DNA of 64,000 bases from Ricordea florida. Lineage: Eukaryota; Cnidaria; Anthozoa; Corallimorpharia; Ricordeidae. The notes under the pieces were generated by a model. That model had not been told where the DNA came from. It searched no databases and worked only from the letters and a program-made list of their open reading frames with translations. Shown in pieces: positions 1-10,700 of the stretch. Where the stretch lies: the NCBI GenBank assembly GCA_949710005.1, contig OX453276.1:32554947-32618946 (forward strand), in the 5' to 3' direction. Position numbers and translations under genes: made by a program. The stretch's first letter is position 1. The number at the start of each line of letters is the position of its first letter.

Positions 1-787
1 TTCTTTTCCTCTGCCCACATTCACGCTTCAGTTCCATTATTCCCTCGATCGGCAAAAAGCCAGATAAATTTGCCACGAAAATACCATTTTTTTAAACAAT
101 TTTACAAGATTTCTGTGTATATTAAAATGTAACATTGTAAAAAGGTGAAACGGTTCTCTGTAAATAGTAATGATAATAAAATGGCCAAATCACGAGTTGT
201 TGTCATTTTGGCAAAAGACTGCAGTCGGGCCACGGTATGGGTAACCTTTGGTAGTGGGGAAGGGTGTAGTGTGTCACGCCCCTTTAAATATAACCCCGAC
301 GTTAGATTATTTTCATGCGGCCCACGGCAACGTAGATAATAGCAGTAAGCCGGAAAAAAAAAACAAGTTTTCTGTGTTGTAAGCCTGTTGCTTATAATAC
401 GGGTTTTATACTGTCGCCATTACTGTTCTCGTCTTTTTCTATCCACAGACCAAAGAGCTCCGTGAAATAGACCACGTCGTCAACAGTTCATATAGCGATA
501 AAATGTATGAAGATTGTCATTGAAACTGAAAATACGAGGTTGTACTTCAAGCTTCAAATCCAAAATGATTTATTTTTGACCACGCGAAGAACATTGAAAC
601 ATGAAAGACGCGTAAATATTAAGCGTTTTACTGTAAGAAACAGTTTCACTTATCTAATTTTTACATACGTGTAGTGTTACCATAAAATGAAAGGGTCCTT
701 TCGTTCGGATGTCTTTACTTTGACATGCAAACAAATGTTCTTATTATTTTTCTGGTAGAAAATGAAATAGCGTGATGTCTTTCGGTC
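1..787. other. non-coding flank, no gene recognised
   Basis: AT-rich sequence with no protein or RNA gene that I recognise. The small ORFs here have no domain and no splice context. The only point of interest is an interferon-response-like GAAACTGAAA word near 522. Confidence 0.4.
522..531 (+). promoter_or_regulatory. ISRE/IRF-E-like word
   Basis: GAAACTGAAA matches the GAAANNGAAA core bound by IRF proteins. It lies 256 bp upstream of the possible exon at 788 and about 4.2 kb upstream of the IRF coding start. One word of this length can occur by chance. Confidence 0.2.
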
Positions 788-1018
788 ATGTTTAAGCAGT
801 TCCCTTTCATCGACAAACTTGTAATGATTTGTCTTCTTCGTTGGATGGATTTAGAGTCAGGTTTCAACTTTGCGATGTGCAGTGATGAATACTTCGGAGT
901 CACGTCTAAGTCCAGGAACAAACCAAAATTATTCTTGGTGCCCTTGTGCGCATCACCGGTCGATGAAACTTTTTTGTCTGGTTTTGGAACCTTTGACAAC
1001 TTGAATTTAGAAGTTAAG
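788..1018 (+). CDS. possible first coding exon, unknown protein
   Basis: An ATG at 788 (or the in-frame ATG at 845) opens a frame that ends exactly at a consensus donor (GTTAAG|gtaagt, GT at 1019). The 58-residue part from the second Met starts MDLESGFNF and ends LNLEVK. I recognise no domain and found no matching downstream exon before the IRF promoter. Splicing into the IRF coding exon would not keep frame: this exon ends in phase 0, and the IRF exon has an in-frame stop upstream of its ATG. It may be the start of a small gene, an alternative leader, or chance. Confidence 0.25.
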
Positions 1019-1261
1019 GTAAGTCTTCGCTAGCTTTAATATTTGAAACAATGAAGAGATAAACTTTGTCTGGGCCTTTCGGTAAAAGCCATAGCACGTT
1101 GGTTTCGCGCTTCTGTCTGCATTCAGTTCGCTTGGTTTTAGGTCTGGGTGTGGCTCTGTCAATCGAGATTGAACATGAAATCATAGAAGACATAAAAGAT
1201 GTTTGTCGGTTCTTCATTGAGCTTCTCTTCACATTTTCGATACGACAATTCTAAGTTATAT

Positions 1262-2010
1262 TGTACTGGGATACTGTTTGTTTTACAGTATTCTAGCTTT
1301 TTCACATGTGGATAACAGTGTGATCATTCTTTGGAAAGCTACTGAAAAGTACTGTACTTTGGTACTGTTTGTTTTACTATACAGTGTGGTTCTAATTTTT
1401 TCATCTTTCGATCAAACCATGCAGTGTGACCATTCTTTGTAAAGCTACTGAACAGTACTGTACTGTAGTACTGTTTGTTTTACTATACAGTGTGGTTCTA
1501 ATTTTTTCATCTTTGGATCGACCCATGCAGTGTGACCATTCTTTGTAAAGCTACTGAACAGTACTGTACTGTAGTACTGTTTGTTTTACTATACAGTGTG
1601 GTTCTAATTTTTTCATCTGTGGATCAAACCATACAGCGTAGCCATTCTTTGGAAAGGTACTGAACAGTACTGTACTGTAGTACTGTTTGTTTTACTATAC
1701 AGTGTCGTTCTATCTTTTTCATCTGCAGATCAATCGATGCAGTGTGACCATTCTTTGTAAAGCTACTGAACAGTACTGTACTGTGGTACTGTTTGTTTTA
1801 CTATACAGTGTGGTTCTAATTTTTTCATCTTTGGATCAAACCATGCAGTGTGACCATTCTTTGTAAAGCTACTGAACAGTACTGTACTGTAGTACTGTTT
1901 GTTTTACTATACAGTGTGGTTCTAATTTTTTCATCTGTGGATCAAACCATACAGCGTAGCCATTCTTTGGAAAGGTACTGAACAGAACTGTACTGTGGTA
2001 CGTTTTTACC
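1262..2010 (+). repeat. ~106-bp satellite array (family A), block 1
   Basis: About seven tandem copies of a unit containing CAGTACTGTACTGTGGTACT, then TATACAGTGTGGTTCTAA, then CATGCAGTGTGACCATTC. The recurring word CTACTGAACAG is spaced 105-107 bp apart (near 1447, 1552, 1765, 1870). The same family recurs at 6.34-7.9 kb, and inverted at 38.96-39.85 and 59.96-60.6 kb. Open frames on its reverse strand are by-products of the repeat. Confidence 0.9.
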
Positions 2011-4389
2011 ATAAATGTGGCGCTAGCATTAGCTTGAACAAGTTGGTTTAATAGAGTAGCATTTTGCAATTACATTTTTGGCATAAAATAAGAAGAAAGG
2101 GGATAAGCCCATTTTCGTTTTCAGCGAGACCAATATATGCCACGTTTGAAAAAAAAAACAAACTGAAGCATTTTCCTTCTGGACTGAGCTTTTCTCCTTA
2201 AGCGGATGCAATCGCATCAAAAAATTATATTCCTTTCTTCCTTTGTCATGGCCGCCAATAAATTTCAGCTGAAACGTGGGCCCAATTGACTCAGTGAAGT
2301 TCAAGGCTATAAGAAGCTAGCAGCGGAACTAAAACTAGCGAACAATTGTCGGGTAGCGGTTTTGTTTTAGTTTTACGTCCGACGGGCAAAATGATTTTAA
2401 ACTTATCATCGAGAAGTGAATTATATCTCAAATTGCCCTAAGAAGCTAAAGAATGTTCTGCTAAACAACAACGTAAAGCGACTGTTTTTTAGTCTAGTTT
2501 TCAATAGGACGTTTATACCCGTAAAACGTACTTGGACAACTTGGGGCGAAGGATAACGGCATATCCGTAGCTTTTCCGCAATCTGAATAACAGTGAAAGC
2601 AGATAGAAACTCGGACTCGGACAACCCGAGCCGGCCGGAGTCCTAACGGGAAAAGGAATTTATTGTTCAATTTCCGCTCTCCAGGAAGTTGCCGGCAGTC
2701 GTGTTTGCTTAAGCTTTCTATTGATAACAAACAATATCAATCAAACCATAAGGAAAAGACAAAACCCTCTTGGTGAGATCAATTGCACTGAGAAGTGATT
2801 GGTAACCATTTTCATTTTTACACAAATACACCATATCAAATACAAAGGGAGATCGACTTTGGAAATTATCTGACATAATGGTTCGGTCAGTCCGTCGCTT
2901 ATTCTTGATCGTTCGTCCCATTCGTAGATGAGCATGAACACTTGGGCTTGGAAAAGTAGTAGGTTTATTTTATCCGCAATAGAAATTGAAAAACAAACTG
3001 CAAGTGCTGTTTGTACAGTTAACATGGTACAATAATATTGCCTGTTTGTTTGTAAATAAGACATCTCTCAAACATATTACTTCAGTGAACGTTCCGTTCT
3101 GGACAGATAAACACATTTAACATTGAAACTTAAATTAAGCTTCTTGTTTTAAAAAGAAGAGTAGAATATGTGAGTTTGTCATGACATGTGCAATTAAAAA
3201 CTAGTTTATCACCTACCGCGGGTACCCTTTTTCGTTTCTTGGATTTTCGTCAGTGTGTTTATTTTCTCAATAAGTTTCATTCTCGATTTTAAATTGTACT
3301 ATAAAATACGAGGAGTTGTAAATAATCGAAGAAACTCTGCTCCAACGAGCTATCAGCGCTGGCGGAACTCAAATTCTGTAGATAATTCAAAACATCGTGT
3401 TAAGAATTGTTTGGATTGTGTCGGTTGCTGACGCTTGCTGGCGCGTGCCGCAACTGAAACTCGAATGAAACTGAAAAAAATTCGGCCACTTAACCATCGT
3501 GCAACGTTTCTAACAATGGACTCGCGTCCAACACGCGAATGTCGCGCTTTCGCCAATTACTTCTCACAGTCTTAAGAAAAGACAATAAGTCGATTTGATT
3601 TTTTGATTCTTGCTGAAAGAAAATGAAAGATTTTACCACTTGAAGACGGCTTCCCGAGTTTTAACCGCAGGAATGGACGATTCACTCCTCTATTTTTATC
3701 AAGTGACAAGTTCTTAATGCTCAATTTATCAGGGTTTCTTCCCTTCTTGCGACAAATACTTGTTTATGTGGATATCGTCTTGTTACTTCCTGTGAAAGCG
3801 TGCCCTGTGGCTTACTACAATCACGTGATACCACACCCATGTTTGAATCCCAAGACTCGATCACACTGCCTCGGCAAACTCCGATAAACCGTGCAGGAAA
3901 TACAAAACAAAGCGCTTTTAGTGCTACTTAAAATCTCCTAATTCGTGGATTTAAAATCCCAAACAGTCGCGCAAAACGAGTTAGTTATGCTTCGCTGAAA
4001 GATGCTATAGCTTTTTTGCAAACGCTACAATTTCATGGATGCTCATGGCGTAACGTGTAGTCTTCTTGTATTCGCAGATCTTGCACCAGTTTTCAAATAA
4101 ATAAAATGTGGATTAACTGCATGTTTCTCATTTTTACTGAGCGGTAATTAGTAGCTACAAGCATTCGGTCGCATTGAAATCTGTGACTAAAATTGATCAT
4201 ATTACGTAGTGTCTAGGCATTGGTCAATTGTCTAAAAGCCCAGCTGTCTCTCCATCTCGTTACATTTTTGCTTATTTGGTATTCGTTATAACTAGGGATC
4301 GAAACCTCTGCGTCACAAAATTAATATAACAACGCCATTCAAAGTGAAGCAAATGAAACTTGTTTTTCTACACTCTGTGAACGGGGCGT
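2011..4389. other. intergenic region upstream of the IRF gene
   Basis: No gene recognised. The open frames on both strands lack domains and splice logic. It contains one clear ISRE-type word (3467) and is followed by the CCAAT/TATA promoter of the IRF gene. Confidence 0.4.
3467..3476 (+). promoter_or_regulatory. ISRE/IRF-E-like site upstream of IRF gene
   Basis: A perfect GAAANNGAAA word (GAAACTGAAA), preceded by another GAAACT at 3456, about 1 kb upstream of the TATA box of the IRF gene. This spacing would allow autoregulation or cross-regulation by IRF proteins. The function is inferred from the motif only. Confidence 0.3.
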
Positions 4390-4391
4390 TT

Positions 4392-4470
4392 TGCCAATAG
4401 ACAAACTTGATTAGAATTTGATTGGCCCAGGTCGTATAAAAGAGCATGTCTGGCAGCTTCGAATATTTAC
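4392..4470 (+). promoter_or_regulatory. core promoter of the IRF gene (CCAAT + TATA)
   Basis: A CCAAT word lies in TTGCCAATAG (4391-4400), a reverse CCAAT in GATTGGCCC (about 4420), and a canonical TATAAA at 4435-4440. The predicted start of transcription is about 4465. The transcribed leader would end at a good donor (ATAGG|gtaagt, GT at 4556). It would splice to an acceptor after the pyrimidine tract ending at 4647, or to the weaker AG at 4661, just before the coding exon. Confidence 0.6.
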
Positions 4471-4713
4471 CCCCTCGCAGTCAGTCGTGCCGTTACAGGG
4501 TCTCTGCCGGGCACAGGAAGGCGACACCTACACATTTTTCTTCCTTTGAAATAGGGTAAGTAGTCACTTTATATGTCCTGTTCTTTATCGACCTATTTCC
4601 TTTCTAGGAAATAATTAAAAAAACACCTGTTTCTTTTTCTTCCTAAGCATTCTTAAATTAGATTGAAATTTTCCGAGGCGCGAGTTGTTGTGTTAGCCGG
4701 TTGTTCTTGCACA

Positions 4714-7700
4714 ATGCATACGCGCAAGAGACTTCGCCTGCGAGACTGGTTGGTAAACATGATAAACTCAGGCCGATTTAGTGGCCTCAAATGGGAGGGA
4801 GACCCAGTGGAGAGGGTGTTTCGCGTCCCCTGGAAGCATGGTAGTCGACATGGATGGACTGTCGAGGATGCGTCTTTGTTCCGGGCTTGGGCTGCCTACA
4901 CGGGAAAGTTTAAAGAAGGGAAAGACAAGCCTGATCCGCGAAAGTGGAAAACAAACTTCAGATGCGCTCTGAATGCTCTGCCGGATATCAAAGAAATTCG
5001 TACTAGGAGCTGTCCAAGAGGGAAAAATGCATTTAAGGTTTACCAAATGAAGCCGTGCTCGCGGTACCGAGGTATGAAAATAGCTATCAAAATATCTACG
5101 AGTAAAAGTTCGAGAACTAAGAACAAAGAAAATGTATGAACGACAGCTTTCTTAAGCTTGCCTCTCTGAAGCGATCTTTGCCCATGCACTCTACTAGTGT
5201 AAATGTACTATATAGTTATATATAGTGTGAGTTATAATATTTATGCATAGGTATCCATTGATGGCAGTTAGTTCGTTGCCGGAGAGCCTTAAATGAGCAC
5301 GAAGATACCGGCAGTGCAATTATTGGAGCCACGTGTTGGAAAAGATAAATAAAAGGCATAGAATGTAGTTGTTCTTATTTCGCCCGCAACGACAGCTTTC
5401 CTTTTCTTAATGCGTACTTGTGGCAGCGAGTTTTGATTATGGTGTTAACAAACAACTAGCCAAAAAAACTATTTAATTGTTTTTTGTGTAAATACATAAT
5501 GCCATATAACTGAACGTTTTCTCATAATGTAGGTTGTACATGTCACTAATGTTTGGAAATGTTTCGCTTTCGCGCCGTGCCGGTTCATTGAGATGAAAGT
5601 GCAAGCTCGTTCCTTTAAATTTTCGCTCCAAAAAATAGTGTGCCGCTCCTTATTGTATCATGTTCTTGCTTAAAGATGCTTTTCTTTCATGTATTTGAAC
5701 TTTCTTTTGGCCAAAACGTTAGTTAACCTGAAATTAAGTTTGACCACGACGCACGTAACTGTTAACTTTTCCAAATTGTCGTTTCTTCCTCTTATTTCGC
5801 CACTTTCAAGCTTCTGTCGCCAATAAACTATTCCTCTTTAAACTAAGTCCTCAAAAACTGGTCAAACAACGAAATAATTTGTGGAGGACAATCGACTTTC
5901 AAGCTACAAAGAGAAATTGATCCGGATCGCAGCATTTGACGAAACGCAAAACAGTGGTTCTTCTCCCGGAAGAAATGGAACGGTTTTTTCCCTTTTGCAA
6001 TGAACAGGTTGTTCGCATAATCCATACATTTTAATAAGATACTTTAAGCTCGTCTACTGAAGGATGCTAAAACAAAAAAGACACCTTCAGAAGAAACATT
6101 GAATTGGTAACTTCAATTCCACCTGATTCCGACTCAGAAGAGCAGAACAAAACAGATCTTCTATTTCCACACGACAAAGTTAAAAGTTGAAGCCTTGTAA
6201 GCGGTTGTGACGAAAATCATTCAATTAATATATTGTTCGGAACTTAACGGGCAAGAACTTCTGTCTGTTTACCTCTACAACAATAAAATTTTGAGTTATA
6301 TTCTGTCTATCATATAGGAAAACCATTGGCCCTACCCATTATTTAGAAAGCTGCTGAACAGTACTGTACTGTGATACTGTTTGTTTTACTATACAGTGTG
6401 GTTCTAACTTTTTCATCTGTGAATCATTAAACAATGCAGTGTGACGACCATTCTTTAGAAAGCTACTGAGCATTACTGTACTGTGGTACTGCATGTCTGT
6501 TTTACTATACAAGAGACTGAGTTGTTCTGACTTTTTCGTTTGTAGATCATTGAACCATGAAGTGTGATGACCATTCTTTGAAAAGCTACTGAGCATTACT
6601 GTACTGTGGTACTGCATGTCTGTTTTACTATACAAGAGTTGTTCTGACTTTTTCATTTGTAGATCATTGAACCATGCAGTGTGATGACCATTCTTTGAAA
6701 AGCTACTGAACAGTACTGTACTGTGGTACTGTTTGTTTTACTATACAGTGTGGTTCTAACTTTTTCATCTGTGGATCAAACCATGCAGTGTGACCATTCT
6801 TTGTAAAGCTACTGAACAGTACTGTACTGTGGTACTGTTTGTTTTACTATACAGTGTGGTTCTATCTTTTCCATCTGTGGATCAAACCATGCAGTGTGAC
6901 CAGTCTTTGTAAAGCTACTGAACAGTACTGTACTGTGGTACTGTTTGTTTTACAATACAGTGTGGTTCTAACTTTTTCATCTGAGGATCAAGCCATGCAC
7001 TGTGATGACCATTCTTTGTAAAGCTACTGAACACTACTGTACTGAGGTACTGTTTGTTCTACTATACAGTGTGACTCTAACTTTTTTATCTGTGGATCGT
7101 TAAACCAAGCAATGTAACTATTCTTTGGAAAGCTACTGAACAGTAATACTCAGTCTTGATATTGTCTGATTGTCCATTTACATTCCTTCTTTGAAACATT
7201 TACGATACTGAGTGAAGGGTAGCGTCTGACTTTCTTTGATAAAAGTAGTTAACAGCAACTCCATCTGACACATACAGCCTTGATATTGACTCTTTTCTCA
7301 ATTTTTCTAACCTTTTACGTGGTCACCAGTGGTTGATGACATTGGAATCCTTATTCGTTTTACAGATAATTCTTCTCAGCCCACTAGGCAGATAAGAGAC
7401 ACCCTTGCAAAAACGAAATCTTACGTCCAACCTGTTCTGGCCGAAACACAGTTCCCAATGAGCCAGGTAAGTCTTTTAGTGGAATCTGTGGTATAAACTG
7501 ATGTGTTTTATATGCTCTCAGTTTTGAAGATACCATGCACCTGAAAAGGTCACTCTTAGGAAAACAACTGAATACTGTACTGTGGTATTGTTTGTTTTAC
7601 TATACAGTGTGGTTCTAACTTTTAATTTTTATCTGTGAATCAAATCACGCAGTTTGACCATTCAATGGAAAGCTACTGAACAGTAGTGTAATGTGGAACT

Positions 7701-10700
7701 CTTTAGTTTGCCTTTGCCTTGGTTCTAATTTTCTTCATCTGTGGATCAAACCACTGATGCAGTGTGACCATTGTTTGTAAAGCTACTGAAGAGTACTGTA
7801 CTTTGGTACAGGTTGTTATACTATACCGTGTGGTTCAAATTTACTTCATCTGTGGTCAAACCGTGCAGTGTGACTGTTCTTTAGAAAGCTTCTAAACTGT
7901 GGTGCCCCCAATTCGTTAAAACAAGTACTGAATATATTAAGTATTGCACTACAGAATTAACGGTTATCATGCATAACATTTCGTTACAAGAAACAACAAT
8001 TTCCACCATCGACAACAAAATACCACAGACATATTTTAACAGCTTGTTTTCCAACTAAAATTGATTGAGGCATTTACAAACTCTCAGGCAATACAAACTA
8101 CATCGTTCCGAGAATACTGAAGTTGACGGCGAAGTGTCACTTTTGAGTTTACAGATATTGTATGACTGCAGACATTGCAGCTCTAAGAGATTTGACAAGA
8201 GTGTTTTTATTGTAAACGAAACATTAGGTCAACATTAGCAACTGCTTTCCGGTGCGAACAAAATTTTTATTTCTACAAAGCATTTTGATCTGTTTATGTA
8301 AGCAAGCCTCCAAAATTGTAAATTAATTGAGGTGCGATTTTCGACTCACCTTCCGAGACTGTTTATGAGAAGTGTCAAGAACTTGTCAACTGGTACAGCG
8401 TCGCTAAGCACATGTTTTTCACGCGAACGTGCCTTTGAAACTCTTCCAGTTTCGCGAACAAGGATGTATCGGGGATGAAGGAAACGAGGTGGCAAAGAAG
8501 TTGAATTGATGAGAAATAAAAGAAGCTATTGTCGATGTTCAGATCTCTTGCAGAAATCCTATCAAGTTATAATTAAACTGGATTTGATTCCAAGAAAGAG
8601 AGGAATCGAATTACCAAAATATGAGAACACTAAAGTGATTTGCAATTTCACTGGAAGATCTTTCACAAATGATTTAATTGGTAGTAGTGCGTGATTTATC
8701 AACCATAACGCCAAAAAATTCCCAGGGAAAGGAAAACCGGAAGTCTTGAATATATGTCGTATTTGGGCTCTTACGATTTCTGTTTGGAAGCCATTTCCGG
8801 TGATTGAAAAGCGAGAAAGGCGAGTCGACAAAGTGGTCTGCAGGAGTATATCCCAGTTTTTTTAGTCTTTAAACCGGTGTTCCAGGTCGAAGCATGACAT
8901 CAAACACAGTTAAAAGTAACTTTCTAAAGCTGGCTTAACTGTTTTGCGAGAAAGATAAAGTTAGTTGGTTACGCCACTGCCACCCGCGGCTCTGTGACAG
9001 CCTCAGTTTTTGCTCATAATACGCGGTAAACCACCTACTCTTTTAGAATATAATTTTTAGTTTCGATGTGGAAAACGCATATTTCCAAATCTCATTTTAA
9101 GTCAGTAACTTCTGAATTAAAAACTTGCTGACATGTTGGTAACTCTTCCTGTGATAACTTCATCTCTCTTCCTCTACCTTCTACAGAAAACTTGTTCCAC
9201 CGACATTTTTTTCGAGAACCGGTACACGGGGGACAAAATTAACCCTTGAAAACGCTGTCTGGGTCTAATCATAAATATAAGTCATCCGGTAAAATCGGAA
9301 GACGTTGCTGGTTTTTTCGGAAAGGATATTGCAAAACTTTCAAATTTCTAGGAATTAGAAGCGACTTCACATCTACAGATATCGTGTTAAAAGTCACGCA
9401 AGATCTGTCTTCGAATTCCTCACAACATATTTTATGTAAATACTATCGGAACGAATAAACATAACGAATAAACATAATTTTCTCGAAAGAATTCTGTTAA
9501 GTTTCCTAAATAAGCTCCAGTAGTTGTTCTACTTGCATGGCCGATAACTTAGTGTTCCCTATCTTCAGTTCGTTTTTCTTTTTTCTTTAAATGGCCCATA
9601 TTTACCACTAACGTTGGAATCTCACTGTTTCTAATTCTTTCAGATCACATTTCCTTGTGTGCCCACGGACAGCTGCGGTGACTATTGGCCAACGCAAGGT
9701 ACGTCTGCTAACTTGAATGTTTTTTTCTTTAAACTTAGTCTGTGCCGAATGTGATAAATGTCAAATAACTCCACTAGATTCCAGTGGGGTCCGTTGGAGT
9801 CGTTAAATGCCTCGTCCTGGAAACCATGACCAGAGACAAGCACGCTACACATGTAATATACCTTGTTCTTTCGGCCATAACCAGATACAAGCACACTACG
9901 TATACACATGTAATATACCTTGTTCTTTCAACCATCAGTGATCAGATACAAGCACGCTACACATGTGATATACCTTGTTCTTTCAACCATCAGTGACCAG
10001 AGACAAGCACGCTACACATGTGATATACCTTGTTCTTTCAACCATCAGTGACCAGATACAAGCACGCTACACATGTGATATACCTTGTTCTTTCAACCAT
10101 CAGTGATCAGAGACGAGCACGCTACACATGTAATATACCTCGTTCTTTAAGCCATGACCAGAGACAAGCACGCTACACATGTAATATACCTCGTTCTTTA
10201 AGCCATGACCAGAGACAAGCACACTACACATGTAATATAGCTCGTTCTTTAAGCCATGACCAGAGACATGCATACTACACATGTAATATACCTCGTTTTT
10301 TAAGCCATGACTAGAGACAAACACGCTACACATGTACTGATATAACTCGTTCTTTAAGCCATGACTACTGAGAGACAAGCACGCTACACATGTAATATAC
10401 CTCGTTCTTTAAGCCATGCATGACCAGAGACAAGCACGCTACACATGTAATATACCTCGTTCTTTAAGCCATGACCAGAGACATGCACACTACACATGTA
10501 ATATACCTCGTTCTTTAAGCCATGATCAGAGACAAACACACTACACATGTAATGTACCTCGTTCTTTAAGCCATGACCAGAGACATGCACACTACACATG
10601 TAATATACCTCCGGCGTTTTTTAAGCCATGACTAGAGACATACACGCTACACATGTACTGATATACCTTGTTTTTTAAGCCATCACTAGAGACATGCACC

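Noticed and set aside
4714-5139. IRF as a single-exon gene ending at 5139
   Set aside because: A donor at 5072 and five downstream exons in continuous phase give a better model. The readthrough tail is only a basic stretch.
6339-6656. Minus-strand ORF with repeated EPHCIVKQTV-type peptide
   Set aside because: It is the translated satellite family A. The same peptide appears wherever the satellite is open, and the frames break between units.
9682-10631. Several long ORFs on both strands with repeating peptides (such as YMCSVHVSGHGLKNE)
   Set aside because: They arise from the 51-bp minisatellite (a multiple of three) and lie between two IRF exons. There is no start context or domain.
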